Origin: DATKMP01 sp035541775
GTDB taxonomy: Bacteria; Bacteroidota; Ignavibacteria; UBA10030
Assembly (NCBI GenBank): GCA_035541775.1
Contig: DATKMP010000092.1
Coordinates: 1-12,490 of the forward strand
Reading direction: 5' to 3'
Length of the DNA: 12,490 nt
Shown piece by piece: positions 1 through 7,124 of the stretch. The translations under genes and the position numbers were made by a program. The notes beneath the pieces are model-generated. The model worked only from the letters and a program-made list of their open reading frames with translations. It was not told the origin of the DNA and did not search any database. Numbering within the stretch: position 1 is the first letter of the stretch; each line of letters opens with the position of its first letter.

Positions 1-1220
1 AGAGGGAAACCGAATGTATCGTAGAGCTTAAATGCATCGTTGCCGGGAAATGGTTTGTTGGTTCCGACGTGCTTGACAATCTCTTCGAATATTTCTAATC
101 CGCGATCGAGTGTGGCGTTGAAACTTTCTTCTTCGCCTTTAATTACTTTTTGTATGTGTTCTTGCTGCGTTTTAATTTCGGGGAAGATGTAGCTCATCGT
201 TTCAACAAGCGTTGGAACGAGTTGATACATAAACGGATCGCGCATGCCGAGATTTCTTCCAAAGCGAGCGGCACGGCGGAGAATTCTGCGCAATACATAT
301 CCGCGCCCTTCATTGCCGGGAATGGCACCGTCACCAATCGCAAACGTCAATGTGCGGACGTGATCGGCAATAACGCGCATCGATGTATCAATTTCCAATT
401 GTCGATTGTCGATTGTCGATTGGAGGCCACCGTTATACGGCTGATTTGTTAATTTGCTGATTGCCTGAATAATCGGTGTGAAGACGTCGGTATCGTAATT
501 CGATGCTTTGTTTTGCATGACAGCGCACACACGCTCGAATCCCATGCCGGTATCGACATGTTTTGCTGGGAGAGGATTTAATTTCCCGGTTTCATCGCGA
601 TTGTATTGCATGAAGACGAGATTCCAGATTTCAATGACTGCCGGCGTTCCTGCATTGACCTGTGCGGCGGTTGCGGTTCCATCCGGTGTTCGGTCGATAT
701 GAATTTCCGAACACGGCCCGCACGGTCCGGTTTCGCCCATCTCCCAGAAATTTTCTTTTTCAAATCGCAAAATATGCGCCGGGTTAATATCTGTTTCGGA
801 TTTCCACAATTGTTCGGCTTCGTCATCATCTTTATACACCGTTGCCCACAATCTGTCTTTGGGAAGTTTCCAGACGTTCGTCAGTAAATCCCATGCCCAC
901 GCAATGGCTTCTTTCTTGTAATAATCTCCAAACGACCAATTGCCGAGCATTTCAAAAAAAGTATGATGGTATGTATCGCGTCCGACTTCTTCTAAGTCGT
1001 TGTGTTTGCCGCTCACGCGAATACATTTTTGTGTATCGGCTGCGCGCGTGTACGAGCGTTTGCCCGTGTTGAGGAAGACATCTTTGAACTGATTCATTCC
1101 CGCGTTGGTAAATAATAACGTCGGATCATCGTAAGGGACTACGGGCGAGCTTGCGACAATCGTGTGCGCGTGGTCTTCAAAAAATTTTAAAAAACTATTT
1201 CGTATTTCCTGAGATGTCAT
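1..1220 (-). CDS. alaS: Alanyl-tRNA synthetase, N-terminal part (3' end outside window)
   Basis: Charges tRNA-Ala with alanine in the cytoplasm. Reading leftward from the ATG at 1218-1220, the frame stays open to the window edge, giving about 406 residues. This compares with roughly 870-900 for the full protein family, so the editing and C-Ala domains lie outside. The class II aminoacylation core is clear: the N-terminal TSQEIRNSFLKFFEDH segment, FTNAGMNQFKDVF, the motif-2 area HHTFFEMLGNWSFGDYYK (about residues 84-100), ETGPCGPCSEIHID (about 163-177), and motif 3 DTGMGFERV (223-231). These are followed by the tRNA-recognition region with RVIADHVR and GYVLRRILRRAARFG. The start sits 9 nt after the stop of the toxin gene, with only a weak ribosome binding site (GAG), suggesting cotranscription with the upstream genes. 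A 7-bp tandem repeat encodes an insert near residues 266-275. Identity is secure. Confidence 0.97.
   Translation of the reverse strand, partial: MTSQEIRNSFLKFFEDHAHTIVASSPVVPYDDPTLLFTNAGMNQFKDVFLNTGKRSYTRAADTQKCIRVSGKHNDLEEVGRDTYHHTFFEMLGNWSFGDYYKKEAIAWAWDLLTNVWKLPKDRLWATVYKDDDEAEQLWKSETDINPAHILRFEKENFWEMGETGPCGPCSEIHIDRTPDGTATAAQVNAGTPAVIEIWNLVFMQYNRDETGKLNPLPAKHVDTGMGFERVCAVMQNKASNYDTDVFTPIIQAISKLTNQPYNGGLQSTIDNRQLEIDTSMRVIADHVRTLTFAIGDGAIPGNEGRGYVLRRILRRAARFGRNLGMRDPFMYQLVPTLVETMSYIFPEIKTQQEHIQKVIKGEEESFNATLDRGLEIFEEIVKHVGTNKPFPGNDAFKLYDTFGFP
395..423. repeat. Three tandem heptamers (GTCGATT) inside alaS
   Basis: The unit GTCGATT occurs three times in perfect tandem at 401-421. It is flanked by CCAATT (395-400) and ends ATTGG (419-423), so the block is also bounded by a 5-bp inverted CCAAT/ATTGG pair. 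Three heptamers make 21 nt, which keeps the alaS frame. On the minus strand they contribute to the LQSTIDNRQLE stretch (about residues 266-276), between the catalytic core and the RVIADHVR block, where alanyl-tRNA synthetases vary in length. It looks like a short sequence repeat tolerated in a surface loop. Confidence 0.8.
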
Positions 1221-1229
1221 ATAAGCTTA

Positions 1230-1523
1230 TTACTCTAATCTATTTTTCCAATAAAAAGGTTTTCTTCGTTGATGCATCACAGCAAGGACCTGAATGTGTG
1301 TTTGCGTCGCTCGATAGATAATGGAGAATGGAAATCGATGTATATGAAACCATCGAACGTCGTTTTTATAAATTCTCCAGCGAAGCGGAAATTTTTGTAT
1401 ATGTGTTATTGCATGCTCAATTTCTGCGACAAATCTTTTTGCAAGATTTATCGATTGTACTTCGTACCAGTTTTTAGCTTCCAGTAATTCTTCAACAGCC
1501 TCGGGGTGAAATTCAACGAGCAT
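1230..1523 (-). CDS. RelE/ParE-family toxin of a type II toxin-antitoxin pair
   Basis: A 97-residue protein with the hallmarks of the RelE/ParE toxin fold. It has an N-terminal strand followed by two helices (VEFHPEAVEELLEAKNWYE, then AKRFVAEIEHAITHIQKFP), then the basic C-terminal sheet with R63-FPFSIIYR71 and the end motif AVMHQRRKPFYWKNR (81-95). In this family the C-terminal Arg/His/Trp cluster is typical of ParE-like members that travel with PF09720 antitoxins. Whether it poisons gyrase (ParE) or cleaves mRNA (RelE) cannot be read from sequence. Its ATG overlaps the end of the antitoxin gene by 11 nt and has no clear ribosome binding site, consistent with translational coupling. The stop lies 9 nt before alaS. 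No frameshift or truncation is visible, so it looks intact. Confidence 0.9.
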   Translation of the reverse strand: MLVEFHPEAVEELLEAKNWYEVQSINLAKRFVAEIEHAITHIQKFPLRWRIYKNDVRWFHIHRFPFSIIYRATQTHIQVLAVMHQRRKPFYWKNRLE

Positions 1524-1758
1524 CGTTCGCCCGTTCCGTTAGTCGAGAACGAACTTCTTCCCATGATATGCATGCAACTTTTCCGGTGGTAATATCTGAA
1601 TACCGTTTATCGATTTCAGTTTGCCATGCAATTTCTGCTTCTTGATCATCTTGAAAAGTTTGCTCTAAGCTTTTCAGGATTTGTTCTGCAACAGCCGCGC
1701 GTTCTGCTGCGGGAAGTGTCAACACTTCTGATAAAATGCTTTCAGTTCGTTGATTCAT
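1513..1758 (-). CDS. Antitoxin, addiction-module component family (PF09720-like)
   Basis: An 81-residue acidic protein matching the short 'addiction module component' antitoxin family. It has an N-terminal helix of the form ESILSEVLTLPAAERAAVAEQILKSLE, a linker, the AEIAWQTEIDKRYSDITTGK segment with W45, and a C-terminal SWEEVRSRL (65-73). The C-terminal half is expected to wrap the toxin. A ribosome binding site AAGGAT (1768-1763, minus) lies close to the ATG. The antitoxin precedes the toxin, the usual order, and the two frames overlap by 11 nt. It begins 12 nt after the clpS stop, so the pair appears embedded in the clpS-alaS transcript and may have no promoter of its own. No separate DNA-binding domain is evident, so autoregulation is uncertain. 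Confidence 0.9.
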   Translation of the reverse strand: MNQRTESILSEVLTLPAAERAAVAEQILKSLEQTFQDDQEAEIAWQTEIDKRYSDITTGKVACISWEEVRSRLTERANDAR

Positions 1759-1770
1759 AAAAATCCTTTT

Positions 1771-2049
1771 TTACACTTCAATCTGCGTGTGCAATGCAAT
1801 TTCTTCCAGCGTACTGGAAACTTTTAAGCATTCGGGCATTGCACCTTCGTACACTGCGGCCTTGCCGGTGTTATGAACTTCCAGCGTTAATGCTTCTGCT
1901 TTGGATTGATTGCAGCCGGTTGCTTTGATGATTTGATTGATCACTTCATCGAATGTATGAATTTCATCGTTGTACAACACCACGGTTGCCGGCTGCCCGA
2001 CGAGGACATCGACATCCTGCTGATCTTGTTGTAAAGGATTGGAATTCAT
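1771..2049 (-). CDS. clpS: ATP-dependent Clp protease adaptor ClpS
   Basis: A 92-residue cytoplasmic adaptor that in characterised bacteria binds proteins with destabilising N-terminal residues (N-degrons) and delivers them to ClpA/ClpC-ClpP. After a flexible, polar N-terminus of about 20 residues comes the ClpS core: VVLYNDEIHTFDEVI (23-37), with N27-D28-E29 equivalent to the Asn-Asp-Asp pocket residues of E. coli ClpS, then ALTLEVHNTGKAAVYEG (53-69), where H59 matches the pocket histidine. The Met gatekeeper position of E. coli ClpS is occupied by Phe33, by my manual alignment. The start ATG is preceded by a weak AAGAGA. No clpA or clpC gene is in the window. It is the first gene of the leftward string clpS-antitoxin-toxin-alaS. 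The usual clpS neighbour is clpA, so this context is less common. Confidence 0.93.
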   Translation of the reverse strand: MNSNPLQQDQQDVDVLVGQPATVVLYNDEIHTFDEVINQIIKATGCNQSKAEALTLEVHNTGKAAVYEGAMPECLKVSSTLEEIALHTQIEV

Positions 2050-2200
2050 ACGTGCATCTCTTTTTAGTTCTTTTGAATGATACTAAAAATTGACAGGGAA
2101 TTCAAGAAGCGTGGTTCTTCGGAAGCATAGGATGATATGATCACGCTGCGTCTTTCAAGTTTTAAAATACAATTGGAAAATAAAATCCGGATTACCTTAA

Positions 2201-2229
2201 TTGATATTCTAAACACAATCGATTATACT
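2201..2229 (+). promoter_or_regulatory. Sigma-70-like promoter for the UroD-family gene
   Basis: TTGATA (2201-2206) and TATACT (2224-2229) are separated by 17 nt, each one base from consensus. This predicts a transcript start near 2236 and a leader of about 50 nt before the ATG at 2288. An AGGA ribosome binding site lies at 2274-2277. The rest of the 238-nt divergent spacer (2050-2287) is AT-rich, and I see no convincing operator or RNA element in it. Confidence 0.6.
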
Positions 2230-2287
2230 ATATAAAATTAATTTTGTACGTTTTCATGCTATCTGAACAAATTAGGAATTGTAAGTA

Positions 2288-3292
2288 ATGAAGTTTAACT
2301 CTGAAGATTGGATCCAAAAAACTCTTTCGTCGAAGAAAAAACATGCTCTGCCGATTATTACCTATCCCGGACTTCAAATCACCGGCAAAAAAGTTATTGA
2401 TTTGGTCACGAACGGGGAAGCACAAGCAGCGTGCGTTGCAGTGCTTGCATCTCGCTATTCGTCACTGGCGGGAGTGATGGTGATGGATTTGTCGGTGGAA
2501 GCAGAATCATTCGGTTCGCCGATTAAATTCAACGATGGTGAAATTCCGACAGTCAGCGGAAGATTGATCAAGAGTACGGAAGAAATCCAATCTCTTTCGG
2601 TGCCTCAAGTTGGCACTGCTCGAACAGGCGAATACATCAGAGCCGCTTCGGTTGCAGCGAGCCGTGTAACCACAAAACCTGTCTTTGGCGGAATGATCGG
2701 GCCGTATTCTCTTGCGGGACGGTTGTTCGATATGACCGAAATGATGATGTTGATTCTGACCGATCCGGATGCGGCTCACGAGTTATTGAAAAAATGTACT
2801 GCATTTCTTATCGATTATGCGCGTGCATATAAACTTGCCGGTGCTGCGGGAATTGTTATTGCAGAACCAGCCGCCGGATTGTTGTCAGCGGATTCGTGCA
2901 TGGATTTTTCTTCCGTGTATGTCAAGCAAATCGTCGATGCAGTGCAGGATGAAACGTTTATCATCATTCTTCACAACTGCGGCAACACGGTGCCGTTAGT
3001 TCCGTCGATGCTGACGACAGGAAGCGCCGGTTACCATTTTGGCAACGCCGTCGATATGATGGACATTCTTCCACAAATTCCGAAAAATATTTTAGCGTTT
3101 GGAAATTTAGATCCGGTGGGAATTTTTAAGATGGCGGATGCCGCATCAGTAAAATCGAAAACAAAATTATTGCTGGAACGATGCAAAGGGTACAACAACT
3201 TTGTGATTTCATCCGGCTGCGATGTTCCGCCGGGCACTTCGTTGGAAAATATCGATGCGTTTTATGAAGCCATCGATGAATTCAATAAATAA
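2288..3292 (+). CDS. Uroporphyrinogen decarboxylase superfamily protein, probable zinc methyltransferase (MtaA/CmuA-like)
   Basis: A 334-residue soluble protein of the UroD TIM-barrel superfamily. The arginine-rich substrate motif near the N-terminus of true HemE enzymes is absent. Instead it has H229-N-C231-G and a late C311 (SSGCDVPPGTSLENI, 308-322), the His-x-Cys...Cys zinc triad of methylcobamide:thiol methyltransferases such as MtaA. Other superfamily landmarks are GGMIGPYSLAGRL (134-146), VIAEPAAGLLS (190-200), and FGNLDPVG (271-278). By analogy it would move a methyl group between a corrinoid protein and a thiol. No corrinoid protein or methyltransferase partner gene is in the window, so substrate and partner are unknown. 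The ATG is supported by AGGA 10 nt upstream and a good promoter. It is probably a single-gene unit converging on icd, with only 31 nt between the two stop codons and no hairpin terminator visible there. HemE itself is unlikely. Confidence 0.85.
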   Translation: MKFNSEDWIQKTLSSKKKHALPIITYPGLQITGKKVIDLVTNGEAQAACVAVLASRYSSLAGVMVMDLSVEAESFGSPIKFNDGEIPTVSGRLIKSTEEIQSLSVPQVGTARTGEYIRAASVAASRVTTKPVFGGMIGPYSLAGRLFDMTEMMMLILTDPDAAHELLKKCTAFLIDYARAYKLAGAAGIVIAEPAAGLLSADSCMDFSSVYVKQIVDAVQDETFIIILHNCGNTVPLVPSMLTTGSAGYHFGNAVDMMDILPQIPKNILAFGNLDPVGIFKMADAASVKSKTKLLLERCKGYNNFVISSGCDVPPGTSLENIDAFYEAIDEFNK

Positions 3293-3323
3293 TTTTTTGT
3301 GATCAAATTAAAATGCTTAATCG

Positions 3324-4574
3324 CTATGCCATATTATTGATGATGGCATCGCCGAATTCCGAACATTTGATTTCTTTTGCGCCTTCCATCTGCCGCGCAA
3401 AATCGTACGTTACGGTTTTTGCTTGAATCGCGTTATTCAATCCTTTGAGAATCAAATCCGCTGCTTCTGTCCATCCAAGATAACGCAGCATCATTTCACC
3501 GGAAAGAATGACGGAACCGGGATTTACTTTATCCAAGTTCGCATATTTTGGCGCCGTGCCGTGCGTCGCTTCGAAAATTGCATGGCCGGTCACGTAATTG
3601 ATGTTGCCGCCCGGCGCGATGCCGATGCCGCCGACCTGAGCAGCGAGCGCATCGGATAAATAATCGCCATTCAAATTCAGTGTTGCAATCACATCAAATT
3701 CCTCCGGACGCGTGAGCACTTGTTGAAGTGTGATGTCGGCAATTGCGTCTTTAATCACGATGCCGTTCGGCAATTTTTGCCACGGGCCGCCGTCGATTTC
3801 AACACCGCCGAATTCTTGTTTCGCAAGCTCGTAACCCCAATCGCGAAAACCGCCTTCGGTAAATTTTTGGATGTTGCCTTTGTGCACAATCGTTACCGAT
3901 TTCCGTTTGTTATCGATAGCGTATTGAATCGCAGAACGGATTAATCGCTTCGATCCTTCTTCCGATACCGGCTTGATGCCGATGCTGGACGTTTCCGGAA
4001 AACGAATTTTCTTCACGTTCATTTCTTTTTGCAGAAAGTCGATCATTTTTTTTGCTTCCGGCGTTCCGGTTTTCCATTCAATACCTGCATAGATGTCTTC
4101 GGTGTTTTCGCGGAAGATGATCATATCAACTTTTTCCGGATGTTTCACCGGCGAAGGAACGCCATGAAACCACTGCACCGGCCGCAAGCATACATACAAA
4201 TCTAATGTCTGCCGCAATGCGACATTGAGTGAACGAATGCCGCCACCGATCGGCGTGGTAAGCGGCCCTTTAATGCCGACAAGATATTCTTTGAATGCTT
4301 CGATAGTATCGTTATGCAGCCATGTGTTTGGACCGTAGATAAGATTTGCCTTTTCGCCTGCAAACACTTCAAACCAAACAATTTCTTTTTTGCCGCTGTA
4401 TGCTTTTTTCACTGCGGCGTCAAGTACGCGTTGCGATGCCCGCCAAATATCGGGTCCGGTCCCATCGCCTTCGATAAACGGAATAATCGGCTGATCCGGC
4501 ACTTGAAGCTTGCCGTTGCGGATCGTAATTTTTTCTCCGTGTGCCGGAGGCGTAAGTTTTGCGTATGTCGCCAT
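3324..4574 (-). CDS. icd: Isocitrate dehydrogenase, NADP-dependent
   Basis: Converts isocitrate to 2-oxoglutarate and CO2 with NADP+ in the TCA cycle. At 416 residues it equals the length of E. coli Icd and aligns along its whole length. Isocitrate-binding residues are S115, N117, R121, R131, R155, Y162 and K232. The metal-binding aspartates are D280, D304 and D308. NADP-selecting residues K343, Y344, V350, Y390 and R394 correspond to E. coli K344, Y345, V351, Y391 and R395 by manual alignment, so NADP use is well supported. Relative to E. coli it lacks about five residues after GGPW (261-264) and gains two before IFEATHGTAPKY. S115 is the position phosphorylated by AceK in enterobacteria, but no AceK gene is seen here. 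The gene begins 2 nt after the HIT-family stop, with AGGAG placed inside the HIT coding end. This indicates one operon with coupled translation. Confidence 0.97.
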   Translation of the reverse strand: MATYAKLTPPAHGEKITIRNGKLQVPDQPIIPFIEGDGTGPDIWRASQRVLDAAVKKAYSGKKEIVWFEVFAGEKANLIYGPNTWLHNDTIEAFKEYLVGIKGPLTTPIGGGIRSLNVALRQTLDLYVCLRPVQWFHGVPSPVKHPEKVDMIIFRENTEDIYAGIEWKTGTPEAKKMIDFLQKEMNVKKIRFPETSSIGIKPVSEEGSKRLIRSAIQYAIDNKRKSVTIVHKGNIQKFTEGGFRDWGYELAKQEFGGVEIDGGPWQKLPNGIVIKDAIADITLQQVLTRPEEFDVIATLNLNGDYLSDALAAQVGGIGIAPGGNINYVTGHAIFEATHGTAPKYANLDKVNPGSVILSGEMMLRYLGWTEAADLILKGLNNAIQAKTVTYDFARQMEGAKEIKCSEFGDAIINNMA

Positions 4575-4576
4575 CG

Positions 4577-5011
4577 TTAGTTCTCCTGTTCAGCCGATGA
4601 ATGAATATGTGCGCGAATAAGTTCACCATAACGATGCAATTCACCGTCGGGATAATTTTTTAAATTCAGTACAAAGCGGATATTGTCGTCACAAAAACGC
4701 GGCGTGACATGCATGTGAAAATGAAAGACCGATTGTCCGGCGATCCGCCCGTTGTTGCTGAAAAGATTGTATCCATCTACTTGTTGTGTCGCTACGAATG
4801 CTTTGGCAATTAATTTTGCTGCATGCAATACTGAACGATACGATTCTTCCGGCAGTTCCAAAAAATCTTTGCAATGTGTTTTGGAAATGACTAAGGAATG
4901 CCCGAAATGAATGGGGTGAATATCGAGAATCGCCAGCACATGTTCGTTTTCGTATAACACTTCTGCGGGGATTTGCTTTGAGATAATTTTACAAAAAATA
5001 CAATCGTCCAT
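4577..5011 (-). CDS. HIT-family nucleotide-binding hydrolase
   Basis: A 144-residue cytoplasmic protein of the histidine-triad superfamily, likely a nucleotide phosphoramidate or dinucleoside polyphosphate hydrolase. The triad VFHFHMHVTPR is at 95-105, with H97, H99 (expected nucleophile) and H101. C4 and C7 (CIFCKII), with H46 and H97, fit the zinc site found in many bacterial HIT proteins. NLFSNNGRIAGQSV (82-95) is the usual lead-in to the triad. I chose the ATG at 5009-5011 because the conserved DDCIFCKII begins there and GGTG/GAAAG lies just upstream. An in-frame start 51 nt earlier would add an unconserved, AT-rich-encoded extension. It is the first gene of the operon with icd. The physiological substrate cannot be assigned. 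Confidence 0.93.
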   Translation of the reverse strand: MDDCIFCKIISKQIPAEVLYENEHVLAILDIHPIHFGHSLVISKTHCKDFLELPEESYRSVLHAAKLIAKAFVATQQVDGYNLFSNNGRIAGQSVFHFHMHVTPRFCDDNIRFVLNLKNYPDGELHRYGELIRAHIHSSAEQEN

Positions 5012-5075
5012 ATTTTCTTTCACCGTGATAAAAAATCTATTCAAAAATATACGCAAAATCAAAAAAACTTTTTTC

Positions 5076-5105
5076 TTTATAAAAAAATAGTATCTTCTAT
5101 GTCAA
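5076..5105 (-). promoter_or_regulatory. Promoter of the HIT-icd operon
   Basis: On the minus strand TTGACA (5105-5100) and TATAAA (5081-5076) are separated by 18 nt. The predicted transcript start is near 5069, leaving a leader of roughly 58 nt before the HIT start codon at 5011. The region is very A/T-rich, so chance matches to the -10 are easy, but the perfect -35 strengthens the call. Confidence 0.55.
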
Positions 5106-5169
5106 TTTTTTATTGCTGTTTTTCTTGGATAATAAAATTTGTATAACCTTTTCGCAAGGAAGCCTCAAT

Positions 5170-6990
5170 ATGCAGATACATTTATTTGATTGGATTATAA
5201 TTGCTGTTACGCTGATCATCTGTTTTTTGCCGGCATTATTCTATGGAAAGCGGGCGGGAAAAAATACCACCGAATTTTTTGCTTCAGGTCGTTCTGTTCC
5301 TTGGTGGCTTGCAGGATTATCGATGGTGGCGACAACGTTCAGCAGCGATACGCCTAATTTAGTGACAGATATTGTACGCCGCAACGGCGTTGCAGGAAAT
5401 TGGGTGTGGTGGGCATTTGTTCTTACTGGTGTTGCGACAGTATTTTTTTATGCACGACTCTGGCGGCGCTCCGGTGTGATGACGGATTTAGAGTTTTACG
5501 AATTGCGTTATTCGGGAAAAGCAGCAAGCGTTGTGCGCGGTTTTCGTTCGGTCTATTTAGGTTTCTTCTTTAACTGTATGATTATGGCAACGGTCAATTT
5601 GGCTGCATGCAAAATTGCCGGAATATTATTTGGCCTTGAGCGCTGGCAAACGTTAATGATTGTCGGAATCTTCAATGTCATCTTTGCAACCTACTCGGGC
5701 TTATGGGGAGTGTTAGTGATCGATATGGTTCAATTTTTTATCAAGATGACGGCTGTGATTGCAGCAGCATATTTTGCTCTCAAGCTGCCGCAGGTTGGAG
5801 GTTTAAGTGGAATGGTCGAAAAACTTTCTGCGATGAAGGGGCCGAATGGAATTCATTATCTCAACATGCTTCCGGAATTTACCAACAACTGGGATATTGC
5901 CATCGCTGTTTTCATCATGCCGATTGCCGTTCAATGGTGGGCTGTGTGGTACCCAGGCGCAGAACCGGGCGGCGGAAGTTACATTGCTCAACGCATGCTC
6001 GCATCGAAATCCGAAAAAGATGCCTTAGGTGCTGTGCTGTTTTTTAACATTGCGCATTACATTCTTCGTCCGTGGCCATGGATTCTTGTCGGATTATGTT
6101 CGCTGATCGTGTATCCGGAATTATCCGATATCCAAAAAGCATTTCCTCATTTGGATCCGAGTATGTTAGGCCATGACATTGCTTATCCGGCGATGCTGAA
6201 ATTTCTTCCGGTAGGATTTATCGGATTGATGGTGGGCGGATTGATTGCCGCAAACTCTTCAACGATTCTTACGCATCTCAATTGGGGAGCATCCTATCTT
6301 GTTCATGATTTCTACCGCCGCTTTATCAACAAAGTGGGAAATGAACAACATTATGTTCTTGCTGGAAGATTTGTTACGATCGTATTATTTTTCTGTGCAT
6401 CGGGATTAGTATTTTTTTTAGATTCAGCGAAAGATGCATTCGATATCATTTTACAAATTGGAGCAGGAACGGGATTACTGTATTTGCTCCGGTGGTTTTG
6501 GTGGCGCATTAATGCATGGTGCGAAATTGTTGCGATGATCAGTTCATTTTTCATTTCTATTTTGCTGATGGTTCTTCATAAAAATAGAATGATGATCAGT
6601 ACGCATATCGGATTAATTGTTTCCGTACTATTCACCACCATATGTTGGGTAATAACAGCGTTCGTCGGACCTCAAACAGAAAAAAAAGTTTTAATAGAAT
6701 TTTATAAAAAGATTCGTCCGTTTGGCCCCGGCTGGAAAACTATCTGCAAACAAGCTGGTGTGACAGAAGAAGAAATGAGCAGCACGCACGAAAATATTCC
6801 GTTGAGCTTGCTTGGTTGGGCCACCGGTTGTACCGTAATTTGGTCTGCACTTTTTATGGTCGGCAATTTTCTCTATGGTCGGATAACAAATGCACTGGTG
6901 CTGTCGGGAATATTTTTGGTCAGTGGGACCATTCTCATCACCATCATAAATAAGTTATGGAACCATAGCGGTAATGATCTGCGGAGCTAA
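5170..6990 (+). CDS. Sodium:solute symporter family transporter (SSS/SGLT-like)
   Basis: A 606-residue inner-membrane protein of the sodium:solute symporter family, probably driving uptake of a sugar or related solute with Na+. Hydrophobic segments run through the whole protein (for example 7-24, 78-96, 160-178, 183-205, 243-260, 303-315, 345-362, 399-417, 452-469, 477-499, 550-568, 574-593). Family landmarks include TEFFASGRSVPWWLAGLSM (34-52), YSGLWGVLVIDMVQFFIKM (175-193), QRMLASKSEKDALGA (274-288), and GLIAANSSTILTHLNWGASYLVHDFYRRF (357-385). The last has serines near the position of the sodium-site serine in SGLT-type proteins. The ATG at 5170 has AAGGA 9 nt upstream; an earlier in-frame start at 5113 would put 19 poorly conserved residues ahead of it. 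The neighbouring ROK regulator, ROK kinase and TonB receptor point to a carbohydrate substrate, but which one is unknown. No XylR-like operator was seen upstream of this gene, and no good promoter was found. Confidence 0.9.
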   Translation: MQIHLFDWIIIAVTLIICFLPALFYGKRAGKNTTEFFASGRSVPWWLAGLSMVATTFSSDTPNLVTDIVRRNGVAGNWVWWAFVLTGVATVFFYARLWRRSGVMTDLEFYELRYSGKAASVVRGFRSVYLGFFFNCMIMATVNLAACKIAGILFGLERWQTLMIVGIFNVIFATYSGLWGVLVIDMVQFFIKMTAVIAAAYFALKLPQVGGLSGMVEKLSAMKGPNGIHYLNMLPEFTNNWDIAIAVFIMPIAVQWWAVWYPGAEPGGGSYIAQRMLASKSEKDALGAVLFFNIAHYILRPWPWILVGLCSLIVYPELSDIQKAFPHLDPSMLGHDIAYPAMLKFLPVGFIGLMVGGLIAANSSTILTHLNWGASYLVHDFYRRFINKVGNEQHYVLAGRFVTIVLFFCASGLVFFLDSAKDAFDIILQIGAGTGLLYLLRWFWWRINAWCEIVAMISSFFISILLMVLHKNRMMISTHIGLIVSVLFTTICWVITAFVGPQTEKKVLIEFYKKIRPFGPGWKTICKQAGVTEEEMSSTHENIPLSLLGWATGCTVIWSALFMVGNFLYGRITNALVLSGIFLVSGTILITIINKLWNHSGNDLRS

Positions 6991-7008
6991 AAAAATATAA
7001 AAAATCAC

Positions 7009-7037
7009 TTGACAAAGAAAAAGAAATAGTATATGTT
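7009..7037 (+). promoter_or_regulatory. Promoter for the ROK regulator-kinase-receptor genes
   Basis: A perfect TTGACA (7009-7014) is followed after 17 nt by TATGTT (7032-7037, four of six consensus positions). The last base of the -10 is the first base of a perfect 15-bp inverted repeat (7037-7069), so bound repressor would cover the start of transcription. The downstream genes are the regulator, then the kinase after 26 nt, then the TonB receptor after 75 nt. The leader before the regulator ATG at 7165 would be about 120 nt. Confidence 0.65.
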
Positions 7038-7069
7038 TAATTAGTTTGTTGAAACAACAAACTAATTAA
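7037..7069. promoter_or_regulatory. XylR-like operator (perfect 15-bp inverted repeat)
   Basis: TTAATTAGTTTGTTG (7037-7051) is followed by AAA and then its exact reverse complement CAACAAACTAATTAA (7055-7069). The inner part, TTAGTTTGTT...AACAAACTAA, matches what I recall of the xylose-repressor operator in Bacillus and relatives. The next gene codes for a ROK repressor of the same family as XylR. Placement immediately after the -10 element suits steric repression and autoregulation. There is no T-run after the repeat, so it is not a rho-independent terminator on the plus strand. Confidence 0.8.
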
Positions 7070-7124
7070 GGCTATCATAAATTTGAAAATAAAAATGTTT
7101 AAAGCGAATTAAGGTTTTTAATGT

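Noticed and set aside
401..421. Heptamer array as a CRISPR
   Set aside because: Units are 7 bp with no spacers, and they lie inside a coding sequence.
2090..2116. Plus-strand promoter from TTGACA at 2090-2095
   Set aside because: No -10 hexamer lies at 16-18 nt, and the better TTGATA-N17-TATACT pair sits nearer the gene.
2103..2155. Hairpin GCGTG...CACGC in the clpS spacer
   Set aside because: Only five pairs form before mismatches, with a loop of over 25 nt, so it is not distinguishable from chance.
5113..5147. Promoter for the symporter (TTGCTG or TTGGAT with TATAAC at 5142-5147)
   Set aside because: Spacings of 23 or 11 nt are wrong for sigma-70, and the AT-rich region makes a -10-like hexamer likely by chance.
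7037..7069. Inverted repeat as a transcription terminator for the symporter gene
   Set aside because: A 15-bp stem with a 3-nt loop could fold in RNA, but no T-run follows on the plus strand. Position on the -10 element and likeness to a XylR operator explain it better.
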